A stretch of DNA of 8,478 nt from an uncultured Micavibrio sp. GTDB taxonomy: Bacteria; Pseudomonadota; Alphaproteobacteria; Micavibrionales; UBA1664. The stretch spans positions 1 through 8,478 of the forward strand of contig CAJXOI010000023.1 of assembly GCA_913057885.1 (NCBI GenBank), read 5' to 3'. The notes beneath the pieces are model-generated. The model did not search any database, was not told the origin of the DNA, and saw only the letters and a program-made list of their open reading frames with translations. Position numbers and translations under genes: made by a program. Shown here piece after piece: positions 1-6,997 of the stretch (position 1 is the stretch's first letter; each line of letters starts with the position of its first letter).

Positions 1-882
1 AATTGTATTGGCGTTGGATTGACGAATGATACCGATTCCGACCATCGGTTCCTCATTACCACGGAAAAAGGTGCGGTCTTCGACCACGCCCTTTTCAACA
101 CGGGCAACATCGCCTAATCGCACAAGATACCCGTCTTCCCCTTTACGCAGGACAAGGTCATTAAAATCATCTGCGGTTTTGAAGTGACGATCGACACGGG
201 CCTTGAATAATCTTTCGTCCGACTCCAAACTTCCCGCCGGTAACTCGATATTTTCCGCGCGCAGGGCGGCCTCGACATCATTGACGCTGATCTGACGGGC
301 GGCCATTTCTTGCCGGTCCAGCCAAATGCGCATGGCATATTCAAGGCCACCACCAACCCGCACACGTGCCACGCCATTAAGAGTTGAATATTGCTCAACT
401 AAATAACGATTGGCATAATCGGTTAACTCAGGCACGGTCATGCGATCACTGGTCAGGTTTTGCCAGACGATTACATCATCGCTGCTGTCGACTTTCTGAA
501 CTTCTGCTGGCTCAGCTTCCTCAGGTAAATTGTCAGCGATGCCTGATATACGGTCGCGGACGTCATTGGCGGCGGCGTCGATATCGCGATTGATCGAAAA
601 TTCGATGGTGACATTTGACTCGCCATCTTGGGAACTGGATTCAATAAATTCGATCCCTTCAACGCCGGCAATACGTTCTTCGATAACTTCAGTTATACGC
701 GTTTCAACAATATTTGCGGGTGCACCGGGATAGGATACCTCGACAGTAACAACGGGCGGGTCAATATCAGGATATTCCCTAAGCGAGAGGCGATCAAACG
801 ACACAGCACCAAAGGCAATCAATAAAAGTGAGATGACCGCGGCAAAAACAGGACGTTTAACCGATATTTCGGACAATATCAT
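1..882 (-). CDS. RND efflux permease, HAE1 family (partial, N-terminal 294 residues)
   Basis: This is the inner-membrane pump subunit of a tripartite drug or solute efflux system, which uses the proton gradient to expel substrates from periplasm or inner leaflet. It runs off the left edge, so only the first 294 codons of a protein usually about 1,000-1,050 residues long are present. The start ATG (882-880) lies in an ATGA overlap with the adaptor stop codon, and a GAGGAA ribosome site (891-896) sits 8 bases upstream. Visible family features are an N-terminal SVKRPVFA followed by the first membrane helix (about residues 12-30), then REYPDIDPP and SYPGAP at the start of the periplasmic porter domain, and a VGGGLEYAMRIWLD segment. 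The reading frame is intact throughout. Substrate cannot be told. No outer-membrane TolC-like gene is seen; it could lie beyond the edge. Confidence 0.93.
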   Translation of the reverse strand, partial: MILSEISVKRPVFAAVISLLLIAFGAVSFDRLSLREYPDIDPPVVTVEVSYPGAPANIVETRITEVIEERIAGVEGIEFIESSSQDGESNVTIEFSINRDIDAAANDVRDRISGIADNLPEEAEPAEVQKVDSSDDVIVWQNLTSDRMTVPELTDYANRYLVEQYSTLNGVARVRVGGGLEYAMRIWLDRQEMAARQISVNDVEAALRAENIELPAGSLESDERLFKARVDRHFKTADDFNDLVLRKGEDGYLVRLGDVARVEKGVVEDRTFFRGNEEPMVGIGIIRQSNANTI

Positions 883-896
883 CCTTGTTCTTCCTC
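879..896 (-). promoter_or_regulatory. Ribosome binding site and ATGA overlap coupling adaptor and permease
   Basis: On the minus strand GAGGAA (896-891) lies inside the last codons of the adaptor gene, 8 bases before the permease ATG (882-880). The adaptor TGA occupies 881-879, giving a 4-base ATGA overlap. This fixes the permease start and points to coupled translation. Confidence 0.8.
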
Positions 897-1985
897 GCTT
901 GAATTCTTTTTGACACGGCCAAGCAATTCATCCAATGTTTCATTCCCTCTCTGTACGGCCTTAATGGCAACAGGAGCATTAGGGCGCAACTTTACAATAC
1001 CATGTGTGATAACTCTGTCCCCGACATTTAAACCCGAAGTCACCTCAACATTACCTTCGCGGCGAACACCTTGTTTAATAATTTGCTTAGAAGCAACAGT
1101 TTGTCCTTCTTGATCGCGGACGACATAGACGAAATTATCATTGGCGTCTTGGATGATAGCCTCTTCAGGGATCATCATGGCATTACGGTTATTTTTTTCG
1201 AGCTCAACACGCATCAGCATTCCGGCTTTAAGCAAGCCTTCGTCATTGTTAAGTAGGGCGCGTGCTGTAACTGCGCGAGTTACAGGATCAATACGATTAC
1301 TAACGGCCGAAACAGTGCCTGTAAATGTTTGTCCTGGGAATGCGCGTGTTTTGGCCTTAATCTCCATGCCTTGTTTGAGGGATGGTACATAGAGTTCTGG
1401 AATTGAAAAATCCAACTTCATTACGGAGTCATCATCAATGGTCGTGATCATTGTCCCAGGTTGAGCCAAGGCACCAACACTGATATTACGAAGGCCTGCA
1501 ACCCCGGAAAAGGGTGCTGTAATCGCCCGTTGTTCAATACGGGATTGAATGGCGTTAACACGTGCCCGAGACGCATTAAAATTACGCAAAGCTTCATCCA
1601 ATCGCGCCTGAGACGTTGTGCCTTGTTCGACCAATGGACGAATACGATTCAGTTGCTGCTCGGCTTCCTCTAAAACGGATTGTTCTTCAGCTAATTGCGC
1701 TTGTTCTTCGGCATCATCCATTTTAACCAGCATATCGCCTTTTTCGACGCGTTGCCCGTCTTCGAACAAAATTTTAGTAACACGCTCAGTGACGGTAGAC
1801 GTCAAGATTACATTATCATTGGATTGCAATGTGCCCAGTGCCTCGATGCGATCTGAAATGGGCTGCTGTATGACCTCGAAAACAAAAACGCCTGTCGGAC
1901 TGTTGCCGCGCGGTTGAGCATTGGCAGGCTGAAAAATTACCAGAGCAAGAAATAAAGCAGATAGGAAGAAAAGTTTGTTTTTCAT
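879..1985 (-). CDS. RND efflux periplasmic adaptor (membrane fusion protein)
   Basis: This is the adaptor that links the RND pump to an outer-membrane channel in the periplasm. From the chosen ATG the protein has 368 residues. Residues 1-23 are a signal peptide ending in ANA before QPRG, with no lipobox cysteine, so signal peptidase I cleavage is expected. A barrel-sandwich (lipoyl-like) half spans about 53-90 (GQRVEKGDMLVKMDD), an alpha-helical hairpin about 92-155 carries ARLDEA at its tip, the position of the TolC-contacting RLS-type motif, and the second lipoyl half has ITAPFSGVAG. The beta-barrel and membrane-proximal domains follow (PGQTFTGTVSAVSNRIDP, MIPEEAI). A TTG start at 2042 and an ATG at 1991 are also in frame; I prefer 1985 because the signal peptide begins there and a weak GGTG lies 8 bases upstream. 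It overlaps the permease gene by 4 bases, so the two are probably translationally coupled. Confidence 0.93.
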   Translation of the reverse strand: MKNKLFFLSALFLALVIFQPANAQPRGNSPTGVFVFEVIQQPISDRIEALGTLQSNDNVILTSTVTERVTKILFEDGQRVEKGDMLVKMDDAEEQAQLAEEQSVLEEAEQQLNRIRPLVEQGTTSQARLDEALRNFNASRARVNAIQSRIEQRAITAPFSGVAGLRNISVGALAQPGTMITTIDDDSVMKLDFSIPELYVPSLKQGMEIKAKTRAFPGQTFTGTVSAVSNRIDPVTRAVTARALLNNDEGLLKAGMLMRVELEKNNRNAMMIPEEAIIQDANDNFVYVVRDQEGQTVASKQIIKQGVRREGNVEVTSGLNVGDRVITHGIVKLRPNAPVAIKAVQRGNETLDELLGRVKKNSSEEEQG

Positions 1986-2082
1986 TATCATAGCACCATT
2001 GAGTATAACCTTATGTTGAAGATATAGAATAAAAAATTTCAAAGTCTCGTTTTTTTATTCTATTGCAACTTATTGAAATATT

Positions 2083-2088
2083 TATAAT
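2083..2088 (+). promoter_or_regulatory. Candidate -10 box (TATAAT) for the MscS-family gene
   Basis: A perfect TATAAT lies in the 151-base AT-rich gap between the divergent adaptor and channel genes, about 49 bases before the channel ATG. The best -35-like match, TTGCAA at 2063-2068, is only 14 bases away, which is too short for an ordinary sigma-70 spacing; at 16-17 bases there is no good match. I see no convincing minus-strand promoter for the efflux operon, although it must start in the same gap, and no clear operator palindrome. Confidence 0.4.
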
Positions 2089-2136
2089 GTGGAACGAATT
2101 GGTGTCATGCGCGTCTACATGGCTGAAAGGAATTTT

Positions 2137-3549
2137 ATGAGTCGTACTATACTGTTTATGAGCCTTTTTTTTATTTTTTTGGTGTCGGCATCTTCCGTAT
2201 TGGCGCAAGAGACTAGCGCCATTGAGGTTACCCAAGAAAAGTTGGATAACCTTATTCAGACATTGGAAAGTGAGGCATCACGCCAAGAATTTATTGATAA
2301 TCTCAAGACTTTGAGTAAGGCAGAGCAGACTCAAAATGAAGATGGAGTAAATTTGGACCTTGGTTTGGATTCCTGGACCAATGACATGATAATGGTCTAT
2401 GAGGACTTCATAGAACGTTACGGTCTTAATGAGGACATTTTCGGAAAATCGATCACAACCGCACTGATTTTTACATTAGCTCTCTTTTTTCTGTGGCTCG
2501 TCAGAAAGTTAAGTCATGCTCTTCGGAATAAGTTAAATATCTTACGAGATCATTACTCTCTTTCTCATGATCGTTTTCGCTTATATGCGCGGTGGATCCG
2601 ATATTCCGGGTTCGTGATCGTAACACTTTTCGCAATTTATTCGCTCTCTCTTGTATGGGATATTACGAATGTCTCTTTTCTTATGGGCGAGGGAACGCGC
2701 CTGCTACTGGCGAATATCTTTAATATTTTTATCGTCGTGAGTTTGGCCATATTATTGTGGGAAACGCTTAATACAACGATTGAAAATTATATGGCTAAGC
2801 TTGATGGACCCAATTCTGCGAGGATGCGGACGCTTTTACCCATCGCAAAACATGTTTTGTTATTTGCGTTTGCGGTGCTTTTTACCCTGGTTGTCTTGTC
2901 CGAAATTGGCATTAATATTGTCCCTCTTTTGGCCGGGGCTGGTGTTTTGGGCATCGCCATCGGCTTTGGTGCCCAAACAATGGTTAAGGATTTCCTGACG
3001 GGATTCACAATTATTTTAGAAGATTTGATTCAGGTGGGCGACGTCGCGAAATTGGGTGATAAGATCGGTGTTATTGAAAAAATAACAGTGCGCAAGGTCC
3101 AATTGAGGGATTTGTCAGGTATTGTGTATACTGTTCCATTTAGCGAAATTACGATTGTTGAAAACTGGACAAAAGAATTCAGTTATTATGTTTTTGACGT
3201 CGGAATTGCCTATCGCGAAGATGTGGACGAGGTAGTTAATTACCTTAAAGAAATCGACGAGGATATGCGCGAAGATGAAGAGTTCAAAAACCTTATCCTC
3301 GAGCCCATTGAAATTTTGGGCGTCGATAAATTCGCAGATAGTGCAGTTGTTATTAAGGCGAGGATTAAAACATTACCGATTAAGCAATGGACGGTTGGGC
3401 GTGAATTTAATCGCCGCATGAAATATAAATTTGACGAGAAAAGTGTCGAAATACCATTTCCGCATCAGACGTTGTATTTTGGGCATGACAAACAAGGTAA
3501 AGCGCCGCCTGCACCGATAGAGATTTTAAATCCGTCATCGGATTTATAA
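2137..3549 (+). CDS. MscS-family mechanosensitive ion channel
   Basis: This is probably an inner-membrane channel that opens on membrane tension and releases solutes during hypo-osmotic shock. The start ATG follows AAAGGA (2126-2131) by 5 bases; an in-frame ATG at 2089 lacks a comparable site and would put extra residues ahead of the signal peptide. The 470-residue protein has a signal peptide (1-23, cleavage after VLA), a periplasmic segment of about 80 residues, and hydrophobic helices at about 105-123, 158-175, 188-208, 238-256 and 260-282. The pore-lining helix and its continuation are recognisable (LLAGAGVLGIAIGFGAQT, then KDFLTGF), followed by the cytoplasmic beta domain (EDLIQVGDVAKLG, VPFSEITIVENW) and an alpha/beta domain up to about residue 445 (EIPFPHQTLYF). 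The length and signal peptide resemble the medium-sized YbiO/YnaI-like members more than the 286-residue MscS, but I cannot place it in a subfamily. Confidence 0.93.
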   Translation: MSRTILFMSLFFIFLVSASSVLAQETSAIEVTQEKLDNLIQTLESEASRQEFIDNLKTLSKAEQTQNEDGVNLDLGLDSWTNDMIMVYEDFIERYGLNEDIFGKSITTALIFTLALFFLWLVRKLSHALRNKLNILRDHYSLSHDRFRLYARWIRYSGFVIVTLFAIYSLSLVWDITNVSFLMGEGTRLLLANIFNIFIVVSLAILLWETLNTTIENYMAKLDGPNSARMRTLLPIAKHVLLFAFAVLFTLVVLSEIGINIVPLLAGAGVLGIAIGFGAQTMVKDFLTGFTIILEDLIQVGDVAKLGDKIGVIEKITVRKVQLRDLSGIVYTVPFSEITIVENWTKEFSYYVFDVGIAYREDVDEVVNYLKEIDEDMREDEEFKNLILEPIEILGVDKFADSAVVIKARIKTLPIKQWTVGREFNRRMKYKFDEKSVEIPFPHQTLYFGHDKQGKAPPAPIEILNPSSDL

Positions 3550-3561
3550 GCCGGGATGTTG

Positions 3562-3583
3562 GGAAATATTATCCTTTATTTCC
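3562..3583 (+). terminator. Weak hairpin downstream of the MscS-family gene
   Basis: GGAAATA (3562-3568) and TATTTCC (3577-3583) can pair as a 7-base stem with an 8-base loop, 12 bases after the channel stop codon. No run of T follows, so this is not a standard Rho-independent terminator; it may be an mRNA 3' end structure or chance. Confidence 0.2.
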
Positions 3584-3609
3584 GTCGTATGGGGGACTAT
3601 ATTTAGATT

Positions 3610-3963
3610 GTGTACAAATTCTTAAATCCACTTCGTTTTGTGTTGTTTTTCGCTGTTTTATTACAGTCGTTTATACCTGTTGGGTTTATGCCTTCACATG
3701 CCCAAGATGGTATTGTGATAGAGATTTGCTCAGGCAATGACTTGATTGAAATTCAATATGGCGGTGATGCGGATAAGCATGACAAGGTACAATTGGAATG
3801 CCCTTATTGTTTTTTGAATAGTCTCTATACGGTTAGTAATACTGATGTAACTATTGATACAAATTTTGATGTTTCTAACCTTTTCTCAGATCAATCGGTG
3901 TATCAATATGCAGGTTCGGTGTTTATAAATTCGCCGCGTGCGCCACCTTTATTCGCAGTTTAA
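3610..3963 (+). CDS. DUF2946-like small exported or membrane protein
   Basis: The 117-residue product resembles the DUF2946 family, whose function is unknown to me. Features seen are a basic N-terminus and hydrophobic segment at about 9-26 followed by GFMPSHAQ, which may be a signal peptide or a membrane anchor; an IEICSG segment with C40; a CPYC motif at 64-67; and the RAPP motif (110-113) near the C-terminus that is typical of the family. Members are often short, cysteine-containing and found near metal (especially copper) or TonB-receptor genes, so a metal-related role is possible, but none of those neighbours is visible here. The start is GTG at 3610: an in-frame stop at 3604-3606 rules out anything longer, and GGGGGA (3591-3596) lies 13 bases upstream, a rather long spacing. 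The gene lies 60 bases after the channel gene on the same strand. Confidence 0.7.
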   Translation: MYKFLNPLRFVLFFAVLLQSFIPVGFMPSHAQDGIVIEICSGNDLIEIQYGGDADKHDKVQLECPYCFLNSLYTVSNTDVTIDTNFDVSNLFSDQSVYQYAGSVFINSPRAPPLFAV

Positions 3964-4025
3964 GTCGCTTGTTAAAAATAAACTGACGCTATTGCTTGGC
4001 GTATACAAACTGTGAGTAAAAAAAT

Positions 4026-4442
4026 ATGCAAGATACAAAACAAAAGCAGGATAGCCTGCGATCTAAGCCCATTTTGGGTGCGTTAGGATTGTCGATCACA
4101 TTGGCTTTTAACAATCCTGCGGGACATAATGCCCTCTACGAAATGATGTTAAGGACTTATTTCCTATCTCCTTGGGCATCAGCCATGACGGAACGGGGTG
4201 GATGGATTTCTTTTTCTGAATTTCGTCAAAATTCACCGATTTATCAAATGATATATCATGATAATGATACGGATAAAATGTTGGCGGATGTTAAATTGTT
4301 GAATTCCACATCGCCATTTTGTATATCTTTTGATAACGAAGACGATCAAGAGGTACCACCTCCTATTCCTGCAATGGCCTGTCATGCAACTGGATTGAAT
4401 GACAGAAAAAAAGATGTAGAAAAAAAGCCAATTGTTTCATAG
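4026..4442 (+). CDS. Hypothetical protein, 138 aa, first gene of the unknown cluster
   Basis: I do not recognise this protein. It has a basic, polar N-terminus (MQDTKQKQDSLRSK), a short hydrophobic stretch at about 15-28 that seems too short and too late for a confident signal peptide, aromatic-rich middle sequence (RTYFLSPWAS, GGWISFSEF), then an acidic patch (FDNEDDQE), PPPIP, and a basic C-terminus. Its two cysteines are C99 and C119, the latter within ACHATG. The ribosome site is weak: GTGAG lies several bases upstream in an A-rich leader. It starts 62 bases after the DUF2946-like gene and ends 22 bases before the preferred start of the next gene, so it probably belongs to the same transcript. 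Coding is supported by an intact frame, the same-strand packing and codon use like its neighbours, not by homology. Confidence 0.6.
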   Translation: MQDTKQKQDSLRSKPILGALGLSITLAFNNPAGHNALYEMMLRTYFLSPWASAMTERGGWISFSEFRQNSPIYQMIYHDNDTDKMLADVKLLNSTSPFCISFDNEDDQEVPPPIPAMACHATGLNDRKKDVEKKPIVS

Positions 4443-4464
4443 ATTGAGCCCAAGAGAATTAGAA

Positions 4465-4833
4465 ATGCAAAATTTAACACTAACACCGCAAAATGAGGAA
4501 CAAGTCGATGAGGCCATCTCGGTCGACATGCCGATAAATTTTTATGCGGATATGCAACCGCATGAAGAAGAGGCCGCGGATAAAGTCATCGAATATCTTA
4601 TTCAATCGGGCGCCCGACCATCCGTTTCTACCAAGGGGGATATTGTTGAGATTGTGACATCGATCACAATAGCGTTACATAATTCAGCACCAGAACACCT
4701 GTCACACCCGCTTAAAATATTTACGGATTATATCGCACGATGGCTATGTGATTATATTGAAAATACCAATATTCAATCATTACGGATCAATTTTGGTTTT
4801 GATGCCCAATTGGGCACAGAGGGGGATGCATAA
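4465..4833 (+). CDS. Hypothetical acidic protein, 122 aa
   Basis: Not recognised. The 122-residue product is acidic, with no signal peptide or membrane helix, so it is probably cytoplasmic. It starts with a polar acidic tail, then has likely helices (EEEAADKVIEYLIQSG; GDIVEIVTSITIALH; LKIFTDYIARWLCDYIE) and a final strand-like segment (SLRINFGFDAQLG). It has a single cysteine. I chose ATG 4465, preceded by AAGAGA 8 bases upstream; an in-frame TTG at 4432 would overlap the previous gene and has no better site. The stop overlaps the next start as TAATG, so this protein and the 701-aa protein are likely made together and may be partners, in the manner of a chaperone or adaptor; that role is inference only. 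Confidence 0.65.
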   Translation: MQNLTLTPQNEEQVDEAISVDMPINFYADMQPHEEEAADKVIEYLIQSGARPSVSTKGDIVEIVTSITIALHNSAPEHLSHPLKIFTDYIARWLCDYIENTNIQSLRINFGFDAQLGTEGDA

Positions 4834-4835
4834 TG
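4820..4835 (+). promoter_or_regulatory. Strong ribosome site and TAATG overlap before the 701-aa gene
   Basis: AGGGGG (4820-4825) lies 7 bases before ATG 4833 and inside the end of the previous gene. The previous stop TAA (4831-4833) shares its last base with the ATG. This fixes the start and suggests translational coupling. Confidence 0.75.
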
Positions 4836-6938
4836 GCGTTGGCCTCTATTATTCGGGATAGTTCTTTCGAGCTTGGCTTTGTCCGAAGCTCCGACCAGAA
4901 TGCGGGAAAGGCAAAACAACTTGTTGAAATGAACGGGTCTTACCGCACGCGGAAATTGGATATGAATGGTGCGGGCACGAATGCGCAGATCAATAATCTG
5001 GGCTTACTCACCATGTTGGGAAATGCGAAAACACTGACATTATGCGGGGAGGCCGCAAGCTATAACGACGTACGATCCCGCGAAGACCAATTAAAAATCG
5101 ATATGGTACGTGCCTTTGGCGGCGAAATCGCGCATATGAATGATTTTGTCAAAGACATCATGCATATGTTGGGCGAAGGGTCACCGCTATCCATCGAACA
5201 ACAAGACCAACTATTTGAATTGGCAACCGAAATCGTCAATCTCAAAAACCTGACGAATGTGGGGGTAATGCCCGAGGCAGCAGCGAAGTTAGAATCCATG
5301 ATTGCCGAGGTTGCGCACAAAATTGCCGATCTTTTATTGGATGGAATGGATAACAAGATCATTCCAAAATCTGTTGCTGATGTTGCGCATAACATGGTGG
5401 TGGATGTTGCGGAAAAATATAATGTTGCGTCACTGGAGGATAAAATCACCAAAATCGAAGGGCGTGTGAATCCTCAGGAATACCATATTAACGCGGTTGA
5501 GGCTGTAATCGCACATTTGGCAGAGATGTTGGAAAACGAGGATTTATCCGAAGATGCCAAAGCAGAAATCGAATCCCTGATTGAACAAATGGAAACCGCG
5601 CTCGAAAACGGCGAACCAATCCCCGCAGACACCATAAAGGCGCTGGAAACATTGGGTGAAAATCATGCGGATATTACCGTGACGGCGGACCTGGCCCAGG
5701 CCTTGGAAACACTCAAGGATGCAACCATTGTCATGATGGCGGACAAATATGGTGTGACTGTGGCGCAAATGCGCCAGATTGAATCATTGGCCGAGGCATC
5801 CGATGTGCCATTACAAGATGTGTCCGTGGTTGAGGCAATAATCGAGAAATTGGGTGTTGAGGCCGATAGTGGCCCCGTTGAGCTCAAGGCCGCGCATAAT
5901 GTGATTGACCTTGCGGATGCGAAGGTCTTGCAAAATCAAACCATGTCATCACCCACGATTGAAACACCGCGGGCTGAATCGATGCCTCCTGTTACGCCTT
6001 TTATACCACTGGCGGGCTTTGGCATCGGTGGCGGTAACCAAAAAATAGTCACGGTCTCGCCACCCGCGCCGACTTCTGACTCTGCAACAGAATCACCCTC
6101 AACGCCAAAGGGAAGAGGCGATGACGCTCGGCCGGCCCCGCCTTCGCCCCCGGCAGACCCTTCGCCAAATCCGGAACCGGATAATCCTGTGACGCCGCCG
6201 CGCAATCCTGATAATCCTGATTTCAAGCCGGAAGAGTCCCCCAAAGACCCACCCCGCCAAGATGAAAATGGTGGTGGCGCCCCAACGCCTCCGCCTGAGG
6301 GTGATGGAAAACCTTCTGATCCCGATCCAGCGGAAAATAAAAAACTGCCAGAAGATAATCCTGAAAAAGGGCCTGACTCTAAACCCGAAAATCCTTCGGA
6401 CGGTGGCGGTACGTCAAAGGGGCATGATCCGGAAACGTCCAAGGACAAACCCTGCGTGTGCCCACCGTTTCAGAAGGTTGCAGATCCTTCTAAAACTCTT
6501 GATGAGCTTAAACAGGCTATGAAAGACCAAGCTTTGGATGGTGGGATAACAAATCAAGCTATCAATGACAAGTTTGCTGAAAATTACGATCAATTGTCAG
6601 AAAGTCAGCAAAAAGCTTTTATTTTGGATATTGCAAAAGAGGACTTTGGCGGTGATGTCACAAAAGCCAGATCACATATTGAATCAGTTAATCGATTATA
6701 TGTTCACGAACAGGCGCAAGCGAAAGAAAGAGCGGAGATAAAAGCTGAGGCGGATGAAGTGCGAAATGCGCGAATTGAGGCCGCCAAACCAGAGGAAGGC
6801 AAGAGGTTACCTGATATTTATAATCCAAAAGGGTGCCCTGTCCACGGCGATGGGGGATGTCCAGAAGGATCTCATGCGACTGATGTTACGACGAGTGAAA
6901 ACAAGAAGTCAGCGCGTAAAAGAGGCCTTTCAAGGTAG
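4833..6938 (+). CDS. Large modular hypothetical protein, 701 aa, helical N-terminus, proline-rich linker, Cys/His C-terminal module
   Basis: No family recognised. Residues 1-75 look partly beta-structured with many Gly/Asn. Residues 80-345 are acidic and strongly helical and seem to contain a duplication: PEAAAKLESMI (147-157) resembles EDAKAEIESLI (240-250), and AEKYNV with a later VEAVI (193-226) resembles ADKYGV with VEAII (303-337). Residues 372-540 are a disordered linker rich in Pro, Asp, Gly and Lys. Residues 541-701 form a separate module: CVCPP (541-545), charged helices (551-655), then CPVHGDGGC (668-676) and a basic tail (KKSARKRGLSR). There is no signal peptide or membrane helix, so export, if any, would need a specialised route. 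GC content and arginine codons change at the linker/C-terminal boundary. The layout recalls scaffold or polymorphic-effector proteins, but nothing seen proves either. Confidence 0.75.
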   Translation: MALASIIRDSSFELGFVRSSDQNAGKAKQLVEMNGSYRTRKLDMNGAGTNAQINNLGLLTMLGNAKTLTLCGEAASYNDVRSREDQLKIDMVRAFGGEIAHMNDFVKDIMHMLGEGSPLSIEQQDQLFELATEIVNLKNLTNVGVMPEAAAKLESMIAEVAHKIADLLLDGMDNKIIPKSVADVAHNMVVDVAEKYNVASLEDKITKIEGRVNPQEYHINAVEAVIAHLAEMLENEDLSEDAKAEIESLIEQMETALENGEPIPADTIKALETLGENHADITVTADLAQALETLKDATIVMMADKYGVTVAQMRQIESLAEASDVPLQDVSVVEAIIEKLGVEADSGPVELKAAHNVIDLADAKVLQNQTMSSPTIETPRAESMPPVTPFIPLAGFGIGGGNQKIVTVSPPAPTSDSATESPSTPKGRGDDARPAPPSPPADPSPNPEPDNPVTPPRNPDNPDFKPEESPKDPPRQDENGGGAPTPPPEGDGKPSDPDPAENKKLPEDNPEKGPDSKPENPSDGGGTSKGHDPETSKDKPCVCPPFQKVADPSKTLDELKQAMKDQALDGGITNQAINDKFAENYDQLSESQQKAFILDIAKEDFGGDVTKARSHIESVNRLYVHEQAQAKERAEIKAEADEVRNARIEAAKPEEGKRLPDIYNPKGCPVHGDGGCPEGSHATDVTTSENKKSARKRGLSR
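5946..6452 (+). repeat. Low-complexity proline-rich linker coding region
   Basis: This stretch encodes about residues 372-540 of the 701-aa protein. Short degenerate units recur, such as NPDNP, PDPxP, PENP and PPSPP, with GGG islands. It is the GC-richest part of the window; the 60-base block 6121-6180 has 44 G or C. The high GC also opens a long spurious frame on the other strand. Such a linker is expected to be extended and flexible and to separate folded ends. Confidence 0.7.
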
Positions 6939-6985
6939 ACATATTGTTTTATTTATGGTAATCAAAGTCTCTAAAAAATTACATA

Positions 6986-6991
6986 AAAGGA
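6986..6991 (+). promoter_or_regulatory. Ribosome binding site of the 193-aa gene
   Basis: AAAGGA lies 6 bases before ATG 6998 and decides this start over the ATG four codons on (MAHM). The 59-base gap after the 701-aa gene holds no clear promoter or terminator, so the gene is probably in the same transcript. Confidence 0.7.
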
Positions 6992-6997
6992 CTTAAA

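Noticed and set aside
114..825. Several small frames of 60-95 codons on both strands
   Set aside because: All lie inside the RND permease coding region, whose frame is intact with recognisable motifs to the left edge.
1986..2042. TTG start giving a 19-residue longer adaptor
   Set aside because: The extension precedes an obvious signal peptide and has no good ribosome site.
2089..2136. Upstream ATG for the MscS-family gene
   Set aside because: The signal peptide and the AAAGGA site both favour ATG 2137, and the upstream ATG overlaps the -10 box region.
5060..5452. Open 130-codon frame on the minus strand
   Set aside because: It is antisense to the helical domain of the 701-aa gene, has Ser/Thr/Cys-rich composition typical of a shadow, and interrupts a well supported gene.
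5936..6448. Open 170-codon frame on the minus strand, rich in Ser and Gly
   Set aside because: It is the antisense of the GC-rich proline linker; its composition follows from the complement of Pro and Asp codons and it has no ribosome site.
6262..6996. Two plus-strand frames of 86 and 80 codons
   Set aside because: They are alternate frames within the linker and C-terminal module of the 701-aa gene, with no ribosome site or family resemblance.
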